Shown here: piece after piece, positions 26,025 to 34,283 of the stretch
How positions within the stretch are numbered: position 1 is the stretch's first letter
Layout: every line of letters begins with the position of its first letter
Position numbers and translations under genes: made by a program
Notes under the pieces: generated by a model
Database searches by the model: none
Seen by the model: only the letters and a program-made list of their open reading frames with translations
Told to the model about the DNA's origin: nothing
Assembly (NCBI GenBank): GCA_022826805.1
Contig: JAJDUH010000044.1
Location: 1 to 64,000 of the forward strand
Origin: Candidatus Poribacteria bacterium
GTDB taxonomy: Bacteria; Poribacteria; WGA-4E; WGA-3G
Direction: 5' to 3'
DNA length: 64,000 bases

Positions 26025-26858
26025 ATGCAAAACGTTTTTTTGGACAACACTACAATTGAAATTCACCGTGAGATTCAAACAGGAAATATCCGTCATGTCG
26101 TCTTCGATTTTGACGGCACAATCTCCCTCATCCGAGACGGTTGGCAGAATGTGATGGTCCCGATGATGGTCGCATGTCTTCAAACCGAAACGGATACCAC
26201 TGAAACACAAGAAGCACTTGAGGCACTCGTTGTTGAGTTTGTCGATAAATTGACCGGCAAACAGACCATCTATCAGATGATCCGACTAAGTGAAGAGATC
26301 GAAAAACGCGGTGGGCCCCCGAAAGAACCACTCGCTTATAAAGATGAATACAACCACCGATTGCTGCCTGTCGTTGAGGAGCGGATTGCTGGACTCGCAG
26401 CGGGGACATTGCCTGCTGATCGGCTTCGAGTTCCAATGTCGCTTGAATTTCTTCAAACCCTTCGTGAAATGGAGATAAGCTGCTATCTTGCCAGTGGAAC
26501 GGATGTCGAATTCGTGAAAAACGAGGCAGAACTTCTCGGTGTCGCCGAGTACTTTGATGGTGGGATCTTCGGTGCACTGCGGGAATATAAGAAGTTTTCC
26601 AAAGCGATGGTTATCCAAAAGATCATCACAGATTTCCAGTTGAGTGGAAGCGAATTGCTCATCGTTGGGGACGGATATGTGGAGATTGAAAACGGTAAAG
26701 AAGTGGGAGCAATCGCTGTCGGTGTCGCTTCTGTAGAAGATAATATGTACAACATGAACGCCGATAAACGGGAACGCCTTATCCGTGCGGGTGCAGACAT
26801 AATCATTCCTGATTTCCGTGAAGGCGCGCAACTGCTGGATTACCTATTCAACCGATAG
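26025..26858 (+). CDS. HAD-superfamily hydrolase
   Basis: A 277-residue HAD phosphatase-like protein. The nucleophile motif is VVFDFDGT (Asp28, Asp30), motif II is LASGTD, and motif III/IV is LLIVGDGYVEIENGK. The cap region (residues 45-140) contains KLTGKQTIYQMIRLSEEI. The substrate is a phosphate ester not predictable from sequence. An ATG at 26025 begins MQNVFLDNTTIEI. The ribosome-binding site is weak (CAGGGT). Confidence 0.88.
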   Translation: MQNVFLDNTTIEIHREIQTGNIRHVVFDFDGTISLIRDGWQNVMVPMMVACLQTETDTTETQEALEALVVEFVDKLTGKQTIYQMIRLSEEIEKRGGPPKEPLAYKDEYNHRLLPVVEERIAGLAAGTLPADRLRVPMSLEFLQTLREMEISCYLASGTDVEFVKNEAELLGVAEYFDGGIFGALREYKKFSKAMVIQKIITDFQLSGSELLIVGDGYVEIENGKEVGAIAVGVASVEDNMYNMNADKRERLIRAGADIIIPDFREGAQLLDYLFNR

Positions 26859-26926
26859 ACTTTGGTTACGGCATAACAGAGTATGCCTACCACTATTCTT
26901 ATAAATAGACTCGCGAGGAGTACACT

Positions 26927-28054
26927 ATGCCAAACTACGCCAAAGCGTCCGTTCATCCTTCAGAACTACGTGAATTTCAAGACAACCAAACGGGCACACA
27001 CATCTACCAACTCACAAATGATACCTCTATCAATCATAACCTCTACTTTCTGACCTCTTCGTTCACGCCTGACCAAGAACACCTTATCTTTACCTCCTAC
27101 CGTTCAGGGAAACCGAATTTTTTCAAAATGGAATTCCCCAACGGTGATATTGTGCAGCTGACGGATGCCGACGACATCCACGGCTACTCCGGCGTGATTT
27201 CCAAAGACGGTACCGAACTCTTTTACACGCAAGCAGACTCTATAAAAGCAATCCATCTCGATACACTCGAAGAACGCGTGCTTACTGAATTCTCGGGTGG
27301 AAGTCTCGGTGAATGCAGCGTCAGCGCAGACGAACGTTTTATTGTAACAGCGATGAAACGCGACGACAAATCGCACATTACTGTAACCGCCACCGATGGC
27401 AGCGGCGGTGAGGTCATCTATACCTCTCCAGATCAGACGATTATCCATCCCCAGTTCCACCCAAAACACCCTGACCTCATCGCGTATTCTGGAGATCCCG
27501 CACCCCGGATGTGGACGATTCGACGCGATGGCACAGAAAACCTCAGTCTCTATCAACACGATAATAACGAGTTTCTCGTCCACGAGACCTTCCTTGGTGC
27601 AGAGAACGAGCTGATTGTGACGCATTGGCCCTACGCGCTTCGACGGATGTCTCTGGATACGCTACAGATGCAAACAATCTCTGACTTCAACGCGTGGCAT
27701 ATTGCCAGTAATAGCGATGGAACAAAGGTCCTGTGCGACACCGTCTATCCTGATATTGGTTTAAGGTTGGTGGACGTGGAAACGGGTGAACATACGCCTA
27801 TCTGTTATCCGCAGAGTTCGTCCAGTGGGAGCCAGTGGAAAACGGATCGATATGCGCTCGCTGAGGATTGGGCGGCTGCACAACAATCAGGCGATAGAGA
27901 GAAAGCACTCAGTTGGATGGAGATGAAGGTGGATACTGTCTATGGACCACAGTGGACGCACCCGCATCCGTCGTTTAGCTCAGATGAGAAGGCTGTTGTG
28001 TATACGTCAGATGTGTCAGGACATTCGCAGGTTTATGTTGCTGTGATTCCGTAA
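26927..28054 (+). CDS. oligogalacturonate lyase-like beta-propeller (PL22)
   Basis: A 375-residue seven-bladed propeller with WD40/TolB-like repeats. The start LREFQDNQTGTHIYQLTND is typical of PL22 oligogalacturonide lyases, which cleave unsaturated galacturonate oligomers by beta-elimination. The conserved blade HPQFHPKHPDLIAYSG and PRMWTIRRDGTENL support this; the catalytic His and metal-binding residues are expected in the conserved HPQF region. No signal peptide, so it may act in the cytoplasm on imported oligomers. AGGAG precedes ATG at 26927. It is 68 bases from the HAD gene. Confidence 0.8.
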   Translation: MPNYAKASVHPSELREFQDNQTGTHIYQLTNDTSINHNLYFLTSSFTPDQEHLIFTSYRSGKPNFFKMEFPNGDIVQLTDADDIHGYSGVISKDGTELFYTQADSIKAIHLDTLEERVLTEFSGGSLGECSVSADERFIVTAMKRDDKSHITVTATDGSGGEVIYTSPDQTIIHPQFHPKHPDLIAYSGDPAPRMWTIRRDGTENLSLYQHDNNEFLVHETFLGAENELIVTHWPYALRRMSLDTLQMQTISDFNAWHIASNSDGTKVLCDTVYPDIGLRLVDVETGEHTPICYPQSSSSGSQWKTDRYALAEDWAAAQQSGDREKALSWMEMKVDTVYGPQWTHPHPSFSSDEKAVVYTSDVSGHSQVYVAVIP

Positions 28055-28081
28055 GTAACGTGAGTTTGGAAAAAGTTTCTC

Positions 28082-28143
28082 TTTGTAGCGTAAACTTTCA
28101 GTTTGCGTAGATGCTAACGCACAAACTAACAGTTTATGCTACA
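28082..28143. repeat. dispersed inverted-repeat element, copy 2
   Basis: Left arm 28082-28107 begins TTTGTAGCGTAAAC; right arm 28118-28143 ends ATGCTACA. The arms are imperfect reverse complements and match the element at 11735-11796. Confidence 0.8.
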
Positions 28144-28208
28144 TGCATATTGAAGAGTATTGAATAAGAAATGGTATTATAATGTCTCAGACCAAAAGGA
28201 GAATTATT

Positions 28209-28301
28209 ATGCGAATTATGATTCTCGTATGCGGAATCCTGCTGTGCAGGACTACCGGGGTAGTCTCCGCTGGTGTTAAGTCAGTACGACTCAACACCTA
28301 A
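28209..28301 (+). pseudogene. signal-peptide-only fragment, probable truncated gene
   Basis: A 30-codon frame with a good ribosome-binding site (AAAAGGAG, then TTATT) encodes a signal-peptide-like sequence, RIMILVCGILLCRTTG then VVSAG, and stops almost at once at TAA 28299-28301. Nothing recognisable follows in frame. It may be the start of a secreted protein lost to frameshift or deletion, or a real small secreted peptide. I favour remnant. Confidence 0.35.
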
Positions 28302-28592
28302 CTCTTTTGATCTTGAAGTCGATTCGCAGTTCGGAGTGCAGACAGTTGCGTCTACTTTCGATGGCGTTTATCGCTGTTTGTTTTGCGCATCAACCTGTGT
28401 GTTTTTTATAAATTTGAATTTATGCTATAATGTTTATGTGAGGTCTGATGGTATCAATTTAGCGAAAACCTTTCAAATCAGAAGAGACATCCACAAGCCG
28501 TAGCGTCAACGCTATGTCTTCCGTGACCTATCAATAATTTTGAGGTTCTTTAAGCTCATGAAAACGCGTGTTACGCGTAAGGGGATTAACTT

Positions 28593-29369
28593 ATGTTTCT
28601 CCGTTTGTTTGCATGTCCCTGTATTTTGAATCTCGTTTTGGGTGTAATGGCTGTAGAAGCTGCTCAAATTGCTGTTGTTGATTTTGCTGACCAGTGGACA
28701 CAGGTCGATGCGTTACGTCAGACCCTGGATGAATTCAAAGTTGAGTACGATGATCTGACAAAGGCACTTGAAGGTGGAAAACTCCCTCTCAAAGCAGAAA
28801 ATAAAATTTTCTTAATTGGCAGCATGGTGACCAACAATGCTGGATTGCACGAAAATCTCGACAAGAATGCAAAAGTGATTCAGGATTTCGTGGAAAATGG
28901 TGGTATCGTCTGGGAACCGACTCAAGCTGATCAGAACGAAGCGAATGTGGATTGGTTGCCGCCTGGATTAAGTTGTGTTCGGAGTGACCGTGATAGTCCA
29001 GTTTTTGAAATACTGCAAGCCGACCATCAACTCTTTAACGAACCAAACCGTATGAATCAAAAAACGTTTGAAGGCTGGGGACATCAGGGCTGGCCTACTG
29101 TCTGGGAAGTCATCGCTTCTCAAAAGGGCTTTGACGTGCTGATGGAAAGTTTAGGGCAACCTGTCATTATGGAAGCGGAATTCGGGAAAGGTAAGTTCTT
29201 GATGATGGCAATTGCCCCTGATAAATACTATATCGCAGGTAACGATGACAACACGAAGGACATGGCAAAACTTTTCATGGAGAATTTGCTGTTCTATGTT
29301 GAAGAATTTGCTGCTATCGAAGCAGATGGTAAACTCACAACAATGTGGGTAAATCTGAAAATGTGGTAG
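28593..29369 (+). CDS. secreted GATase1/ThuA-like protein with GKLTTMW tail
   Basis: A 258-residue exported protein. The signal peptide is MFLRLFACPCILNLVLGVMA-like. The body begins IAVVDFADQWTQVDALRQTL and has VENGGIVWEP, GWPTVWEVIASQ and EAEFGKGKFLMMAIAPDKYY. These features resemble class I glutamine amidotransferase-like (ThuA/beta-galactosidase trimerisation) folds, which often act in sugar metabolism, but catalytic residues are not clear. The last residues, IEADGKLTTMWVNLK, carry the shared tail motif seen at 17452, 20155 and 33331. Confidence 0.7.
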   Translation: MFLRLFACPCILNLVLGVMAVEAAQIAVVDFADQWTQVDALRQTLDEFKVEYDDLTKALEGGKLPLKAENKIFLIGSMVTNNAGLHENLDKNAKVIQDFVENGGIVWEPTQADQNEANVDWLPPGLSCVRSDRDSPVFEILQADHQLFNEPNRMNQKTFEGWGHQGWPTVWEVIASQKGFDVLMESLGQPVIMEAEFGKGKFLMMAIAPDKYYIAGNDDNTKDMAKLFMENLLFYVEEFAAIEADGKLTTMWVNLKMW

Positions 29370-29436
29370 GCGGAATATTAGGCACTATTATAACATCCAG
29401 GTTTTCAACAATCTGTTGGACACTGCAACTTGTTTG

Positions 29437-29468
29437 AGGGCGGGCAGATATAGAGGCCCGCCCTTAAA
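29437..29468 (+). terminator. terminator between convergent genes
   Basis: Stem AGGGCGGGC at 29437-29445 and its complement at 29456-29464 with a 10-base loop, followed by TAAAA. The T tract is weak on the plus strand; an A-rich run on one side and TTTTTAAG on the other may serve the minus strand. Confidence 0.6.
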
Positions 29469-29477
29469 AATAAAACC

Positions 29478-30728
29478 CTAACTCCATAACCTATCGTGCG
29501 AACGTTCCGAATCCCATTCTGTCGTCGGCGCGAAGTAGTCTGTCTCTTCAGGATGGAGATGCTCCCGAATGACCTCTTCATTAAGGTCAATACCTAACCC
29601 CGGTGTTTCTGGAACATTGATATAACCGTCTTGAATAATCGGGTTCGGCAAGCCTGTCACCATTTCATCCCACCACGGATTGTCAACAGAATGGTTTTCC
29701 AACACCAAAAAGTTTGATGTCGCTGCGGCACAGTGGACACTCGCCATTGCAGCGACAGGTGTTCCTGCCATGTGCATAGCCATCGCAATCCCGTAATCCT
29801 CTGCGAGATCACCAATCTTTTTCGTCTCTAAAATCCCGCCCGATGTTGCAATATCGGGGTGTGCTATGGCAATCCCTCGACTCTCAAATAGAGGCATAAA
29901 GTCTTCTTTGCAGTAGATGTCCTCCCCTGTGCAAATAGGGGTTGCACACGAATTCGAGAGACGGACATACTGATCGGTGTATTGCCACGGCACCATATCC
30001 TCCAACCACGCGAGATTGTATTTCTCTAATGCCCTCGCGAGGCGGATACAGTCTTCAATACCGATATGTCCGAAATGATCGACTGAGAGTGGTATCTCAT
30101 AACCGATAATGCCCCGAACGGTTTCTACGTATTCGCACAACATAGCGATGCCTTTTTCAGTCAATCGGATACCAGTAAACGGATGCATCAGGTTAGAAGT
30201 TTCCAAATGTCCTGCTGGTGCAGAGACTGTCCCGGGAGTTCCACGCAGCAGCCCAATGCCGATGTCCATCTTTAGGAAGGTAAACCCCATGTCCATACGT
30301 TCTTGGAGCACCTTACCCATCTCTTCTGGGTCTTTAAGGGAAGGGGTATCGCTATAGCATCGAATTTTGTCTCGGAATTTGCCCCCAGCGAGTTGGTAAC
30401 ATGGCACACCGTACGCTTTGCCAGCCAGATCCATTAGTGCCATTTCAATCCCACAGATGCCCCCACCTTGTCTCGCGTGGTGACCAAATTGTTTAATCTG
30501 CCGAAAGATTTTATCTACATTACACGGATTGTCACCCAAAATTCGACTTTTGAGTATCAGGGCATACGTTGGACTGGCGCCATCGCGGACTTCACCGAGA
30601 CCGTAAATACCTTGGTTTGTATCGAGTTTTAAGATGGGGCCGCCTGTTTGGGTCCGGACGATACGCATATCAGTGATTTTTAGTGCTGAAGGCTGAGAAG
30701 CGGTCCTGACGTTTGATAGATTTTCCAT
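29478..30728 (-). CDS. mandelate racemase/muconate lactonizing enzyme family protein
   Basis: A 416-residue enolase-superfamily enzyme that abstracts a proton alpha to a carboxylate. The barrel carries SVDHFGHIG (first metal Asp), AWLEDMVPW (Glu) and CTGEDIYCK (Glu). A Lys on LKMDIG is a candidate base, and AMHMAG supplies a His. The N-terminal capping domain is normal. Likely substrates are acid sugars, as in galactonate or similar dehydratases. GGAAG precedes ATG at 30728. It is the last gene before a convergent terminator. Confidence 0.88.
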   Translation of the reverse strand: MENLSNVRTASQPSALKITDMRIVRTQTGGPILKLDTNQGIYGLGEVRDGASPTYALILKSRILGDNPCNVDKIFRQIKQFGHHARQGGGICGIEMALMDLAGKAYGVPCYQLAGGKFRDKIRCYSDTPSLKDPEEMGKVLQERMDMGFTFLKMDIGIGLLRGTPGTVSAPAGHLETSNLMHPFTGIRLTEKGIAMLCEYVETVRGIIGYEIPLSVDHFGHIGIEDCIRLARALEKYNLAWLEDMVPWQYTDQYVRLSNSCATPICTGEDIYCKEDFMPLFESRGIAIAHPDIATSGGILETKKIGDLAEDYGIAMAMHMAGTPVAAMASVHCAAATSNFLVLENHSVDNPWWDEMVTGLPNPIIQDGYINVPETPGLGIDLNEEVIREHLHPEETDYFAPTTEWDSERSHDRLWS

Positions 30729-30882
30729 TTATACTTCCTTTTTTTAATATAACGTGAGCTCGACAAAAAATGTTAAAATCAGTTTTGTTGGGTTTCACTC
30801 GGAACTTGGAGGTCTCAAGCCTTTTGGAAATACGAGATTTCTGGTGGTATAGGCAATTTTTTCGGACCCCGTTCAACCCAAC

Positions 30883-31605
30883 CTACGTACTTTCTGATAT
30901 GATTTTGAGCGCGGTATCCAGTATCGTCAAATGGAGTGCTGCGCGTTGTTCAAGTTGCCAGACTGTTGGCGTCTCAGAGATAATAACATGTTCACTATGA
31001 AAGTGCAATAGGTAAGGTGTCAACCCTTGGGTGCCCCACGAAGTGGCAACTTTGTAGACACCTTCGGCAAGGTCTGGCGCATCTTCACCTGGGTCGTCTG
31101 GATCCATTGGACCGATTGTTTTGGCAGCTGTGGCGAGATCGGGTCCGATATATTTCTCATCTCGTTTGCCTTCGTAGAGGTAAAATCCAGTCGCATCGTA
31201 GTCTTCATGGAAGTCTATAGCGAGAGAAAATTGGTTTTGACCGAGGGCTTTCTTTATGATAGCCACCTCGGCAATATCTCCCGTTTCAAAAGCGCGGTTA
31301 ATGTCTATATCACCAAGCGTCTCACGCGTATTATGAACGTAGCCGTATGGATTAATACAGGGGATTACTAAAAACGAGAACTCTTTCAGGAGTGTAGAAT
31401 TGTTCCGTTCAAGGAATTGCAAGACTGCCTCAACACCAGCAGGCTCATCACCATGCATGCCACCAGTGATGAGGATATGTCTCGGCGTATCTGCCGAAGA
31501 CGCTAAACGAATTTGATGTATCGGATAACTGTGGGCAGTGCCGATCAGTTCTATGGATACATTCAAGCGTTTCAGGCGTTCAGTGATTTCGGTGTAATTC
31601 CGCAA
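30883..31605 (-). CDS. M14-like zinc carboxypeptidase/aspartoacylase family protein
   Basis: A 240-residue zinc hydrolase of the M14/succinylglutamate desuccinylase fold. Zinc ligands are in GGMHGDEPAGVEAV (His-x-x-Glu) and AIDFHEDYDATG (third His). The body ends with EGVYKVATSWGTQGLTPYL. The enzyme removes a terminal amino acid or an acyl group from a small substrate. I chose TTG at 31605: AAGGAG lies eight bases upstream, and no ATG fits the family start. Confidence 0.85.
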   Translation of the reverse strand: MRNYTEITERLKRLNVSIELIGTAHSYPIHQIRLASSADTPRHILITGGMHGDEPAGVEAVLQFLERNNSTLLKEFSFLVIPCINPYGYVHNTRETLGDIDINRAFETGDIAEVAIIKKALGQNQFSLAIDFHEDYDATGFYLYEGKRDEKYIGPDLATAAKTIGPMDPDDPGEDAPDLAEGVYKVATSWGTQGLTPYLLHFHSEHVIISETPTVWQLEQRAALHLTILDTALKIISEST

Positions 31606-31807
31606 ACTTCAAACTCCTTGACAGAATTGGCAAAAATTATACCTATAGCATACTGCAAAAGGGACCAGGACGCAACTGATTTCTTAGATAGGGCTATTTA
31701 GTTTTAAGGTTTTTGTCCGATTTTCGCGAAAAGCCGGGAAATGTAAAGCTAAGACAAATTTTGTCCATACGTGGCAAAATTTGGAAATCCCCCTACAAGA
31801 AATATGT

Positions 31808-31836
31808 TTGACATTTACTATATTTTCTGATAAAAT
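31808..31836 (+). promoter_or_regulatory. sigma-70 promoter before the small TPR gene
   Basis: TTGACA at 31808-31813, 17-base spacer, TAAAAT at 31831-31836. The TPR gene starts at 31870 after AAAGGA. Confidence 0.85.
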
Positions 31837-31869
31837 TCTGTTAAATTTGTATCTCAAAGGATAAAATAG

Positions 31870-32202
31870 ATGCCAACCGAAGTAGAACTTTACGACGCTG
31901 CACTCACTCATTTTGCGGAAAACGATCTCGAAGCAGCTGTTAGTGCCTTCAAAGAATTAACCGACATTTATCCAGACTATATCGAAGGATTCCTTGGGTT
32001 GGGACACGCATACGAACGGCTGAATTTATACGATGAAGCTATTGAGGCTGTCCAGAAAGCAATAGAAATTAACCCGAAAGATCCGCTTGCCTATACCAGT
32101 TTATCTGTGTGTTACCAACGAAAAGGGATGATCCAAGAAGCAGAGGATGCGATGGCAAAGTCGCAGCAGCTGCAGATGGAAGCATCCCATTCATCTACAT
32201 AA
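31870..32202 (+). CDS. small TPR protein
   Basis: A 110-residue protein made of about three tetratricopeptide repeats: YDAALTHFAENDLEAAVSAF, GFLGLGHAYERLNLYDEAIE and AYTSLSVCYQRKGMIQEAED. No signal peptide, so it is cytoplasmic. The stop lies 25 bases before a UGSC selenoprotein gene, so the two probably share the consensus promoter upstream. It may be a docking partner for that protein. Confidence 0.85.
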   Translation: MPTEVELYDAALTHFAENDLEAAVSAFKELTDIYPDYIEGFLGLGHAYERLNLYDEAIEAVQKAIEINPKDPLAYTSLSVCYQRKGMIQEAEDAMAKSQQLQMEASHSST

Positions 32203-32227
32203 CGCCTAAAAATCTGAGGTTTCCATA

Positions 32228-32767
32228 ATGCCAAATACTACTTTACTCGATCCGACCTCTCAAGGCGATGCCCCTGCGAAATTTCTCTCACCGCGGCTCG
32301 ATAGCCTTGATGGCAAAGTGATGGGTTTGCTGAACATCACGAAAAACGGTAGCGATATTTTTCTCGATCGCATTGCCGAATTAATGCAAGAACGATTTGA
32401 CCTTGCCGAAGTGATTCACGTTAAGAAACCGACGTTTACGCGTCCCGCACCAACAGAACTGCTCGCTGAACTCGCAGAGCAGGCAGACTTCGTTATCGAA
32501 GGACTTGCCGACTGAGGGTCTTGTATATCGTGCAGTATGCACGATGGAACTGCTTTAGAAGAACGTGGTGTCCCAAGCGTCGCGGTCTGCACAGAAGTTT
32601 TCTTCGCTGCAGGCAAAGTACAAGCGCGTGTTCTGGGTCATAGCGACTTGGAACCTCTCACCGTCCCGCACCCAATCCAGAGTCTAACACCAGACCAGAT
32701 TCGGGAGCGCGCAGAGGGTGCCGTTGAAGAAATCGTTGCGCGATTGACAAAGAACGGTGAATCCTAA
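32228..32767 (+). CDS. UGSC-family selenoprotein, in-frame UGA at 32513-32515
   Basis: A 179-residue protein if TGA at 32513-32515 is read as selenocysteine. The two halves (32228-32512 and 32516-32767) are in one frame. The joined text is GLAD-U-GSCISCSMHDGTALEERG, which matches the U-G-S-C motif for which the UGSC (seleno)protein family is named. A perfect 8-bp hairpin (ATCGTGCA, loop GTA, then its complement) lies at 32527-32545, 12 bases after the TGA. This fits a bacterial SECIS element. The C-terminal half continues with family-like VAVCTEVFFAAG and no frame break. The function of the family is not well known; redox chemistry at the Sec-Gly-Ser-Cys site is inferred. If selenocysteine machinery is absent, the gene would be truncated at 95 residues. 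Confidence 0.85.
32527..32545 (+). promoter_or_regulatory. candidate bacterial SECIS hairpin
   Basis: Stem ATCGTGCA at 32527-32534, loop GTA, complement TGCACGAT at 32538-32545. It has no mismatch. The loop starts 20 bases after the UGA, within the usual 16-37 base range, and its first base is G, as in known bacterial SECIS elements. Confidence 0.7.
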
Positions 32768-32784
32768 GCCTCACAAAAATTGAC

Positions 32785-32853
32785 AAAACGCCGTAGGATA
32801 AAGTAGTAGGTACACGTCGCTGTGTCGTAAAACCCAATATCCTATGGCGTTTT
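32785..32853. terminator. bidirectional terminator-like hairpin
   Basis: Arms AAAACGCCGTAGGATA (32785-32800) and its complement (32838-32853) pair over 16 bases with one mismatch, with a 37-base loop. T-rich text follows on the plus strand and A-rich on the minus. It lies between the convergent UGSC gene and the gene at 32852-33319. Confidence 0.7.
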
Positions 32854-33319
32854 ATATTTTAAAATGCAATGTCATTGACGCTCCGGGCTGCAGACTATGC
32901 CACCGTTCTAACAGTTCCCGCATTCTTTGCCGCATTAACTCCAGCTGTCCGTCTGTCACGCTTACCGACAACAAGACATCGTGATCCCGAAATACCCCTT
33001 CACGATCAGTCCCACCATCCAATACTTCCGCCTGTAATAGAGACACAATCGGCTCAGCATTCATTGCTTCTCTCGGAATTTCAAAAAGACGCGTCGCTTT
33101 CGGTTCGCTGAAATCGGGGATGTCATAGCCCTTCGCTACAAGTCCGAAGAACGCGTTTTCAAAACCGAGAGTTGTCTCGACGACGTAGTGCGCAAAGTCG
33201 TGATGCATAAATCCACTATGGAGATGTGTCCACGTAACAGTTCCATCGTCCCGAACACAAGTGAGTGTATCAGGTTTGTGTTTCCACTGATGTTTGCCCT
33301 TCTTGAAACGGATAATCAT
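32852..33319 (-). CDS. conserved protein of unknown function (HxxAHYVVE type)
   Basis: A 155-residue protein. The segment FMHHDFAHYVVETTLGFENAFFG contains a His-rich helix (HHDFAHYVVE) seen in a family of bacterial hypothetical proteins; I know no function for it. The C-terminus repeats charged helix-forming text (LELMRQRMRELLERWHSL). ATG at 33319 lies 12 bases after the stop of the LamG gene, so the two are likely cotranscribed. A longer start at 33358 would overlap that gene by 28 bases. A metal-binding role is possible because of the His residues, but unproven. Confidence 0.6.
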   Translation of the reverse strand: MIIRFKKGKHQWKHKPDTLTCVRDDGTVTWTHLHSGFMHHDFAHYVVETTLGFENAFFGLVAKGYDIPDFSEPKATRLFEIPREAMNAEPIVSLLQAEVLDGGTDREGVFRDHDVLLSVSVTDGQLELMRQRMRELLERWHSLQPGASMTLHFKI

Positions 33320-33330
33320 CTGTCCAACGG

Positions 33331-34122
33331 CTATTTGGTATGCTTTAGCCTTCCCCATAGTGTCGCGAGTTTACCACGCGCTTCAACATCCAGTGTGTTC
33401 TCAACCAAGCTGTTAATTTCTTTCTTACTGAGAACGGCGTTATAGATTCTCGCATCTTCCACACGAGCGACAACCCAACCGTATGCTGTACCACCAATGA
33501 GCGCTCGAGGCCCAAAAAGTGCTTCCACATCGCCGGCTTCCCAAGATACAATCGGTCCCATTGTATAACCACCGATGCGTTCACCGTTCCTATATATCGT
33601 AACCTTTGCGTTTCCACCTTCGTCTTCATACGAAATCGCCAACTGAATTAACTTTCCTGTCTCTTTTTCCTCAAATCCGGGAATCGCATCCTGTGTACGT
33701 CTGAAGTGACTGCTACCCGCCATCCAACGTTTCGGTTGACGTTCCGCATAGACTATTGCATCAAAGGTGTCTGCACTACTTTTATTAACTGCCAGCGTGG
33801 CACCCCTTGTAACGTTTAGATCGTCCAAATAGAGCCACGTTACCAATGTCTTATCAGGACCGATGTCAGGTCCTTTATAGCCTGAAGTCATTGCCCACTT
33901 ATTACTACCGAGGTGCAACTTCCCATCCTTTACATCAGCGCCCAAGAGATCAATTTCGCTAAAATGCCCTGTCTGGTCTTCCAATTCGACACCTTTCTCA
34001 AAAGTCCAATGCCCAATCAGATCTCCTTTTTTTTCTCCCTGTCCCAATGCTGGCATAACTAAGCTTCCGAGCAAAAGCAGCAAGGAGAGACTGAATATGA
34101 AATAGCGTTCTAAATGCTTCAT
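33331..34122 (-). CDS. secreted LamG-domain protein with GKLATLW tail
   Basis: A 263-residue exported protein. ATG at 34122 follows GGAGGATACAGTA, and the product starts MKHLERYFIFSLSLLLLLGS, a clear signal peptide. The body is a LamG sandwich: LIGHWTFEKGVELEDQTGHF, TLVTWLYLDDLNVTRG, KVTIYRNGERIGGYTMG and ARIYNAVLSKKEIN. The C-terminus, VEARGKLATLWGRLKHTK, is the tail motif also found in three other proteins here. It likely binds glycans on or outside the cell. Confidence 0.88.
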   Translation of the reverse strand: MKHLERYFIFSLSLLLLLGSLVMPALGQGEKKGDLIGHWTFEKGVELEDQTGHFSEIDLLGADVKDGKLHLGSNKWAMTSGYKGPDIGPDKTLVTWLYLDDLNVTRGATLAVNKSSADTFDAIVYAERQPKRWMAGSSHFRRTQDAIPGFEEKETGKLIQLAISYEDEGGNAKVTIYRNGERIGGYTMGPIVSWEAGDVEALFGPRALIGGTAYGWVVARVEDARIYNAVLSKKEINSLVENTLDVEARGKLATLWGRLKHTK

Positions 34123-34283
34123 TACTGTATCCTCCACTGTTGAAATGAATTCTCGGTTTTTTTATAGCAAGGTTTATCATATAACCTCTGTTGCCACCTT
34201 CGTTGCGGAATCTGTTAGAGGGTCCCTGAGAGGGCGCAAACTGACAGTTTACGCTACAAACGGAACAACTTAGGTTACTATAG

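Larger units (their letters stand above)
28055..28592. other. 538-base spacer with repeats and a short signal-peptide frame
   Basis: Contains a full inverted-repeat element (28082-28143), a possible truncated gene at 28209-28301 and AT-rich sequence up to the next gene. A 76-codon frame at 28273-28503 overlaps the short gene out of frame and has Cys-rich, low-complexity text; I do not call it as a gene. Confidence 0.6.

Noticed and set aside
28273..28503. A 76-codon plus-strand gene
   Set aside because: It starts inside the signal-peptide frame, lacks a ribosome-binding site, and reads as low-complexity text with no family features.
32537..32767. A separate 76-residue gene after a stop
   Set aside because: It is in frame with the gene before the TGA, begins in the middle of a motif, and has no ribosome-binding site, so it is the second half of the UGSC protein.
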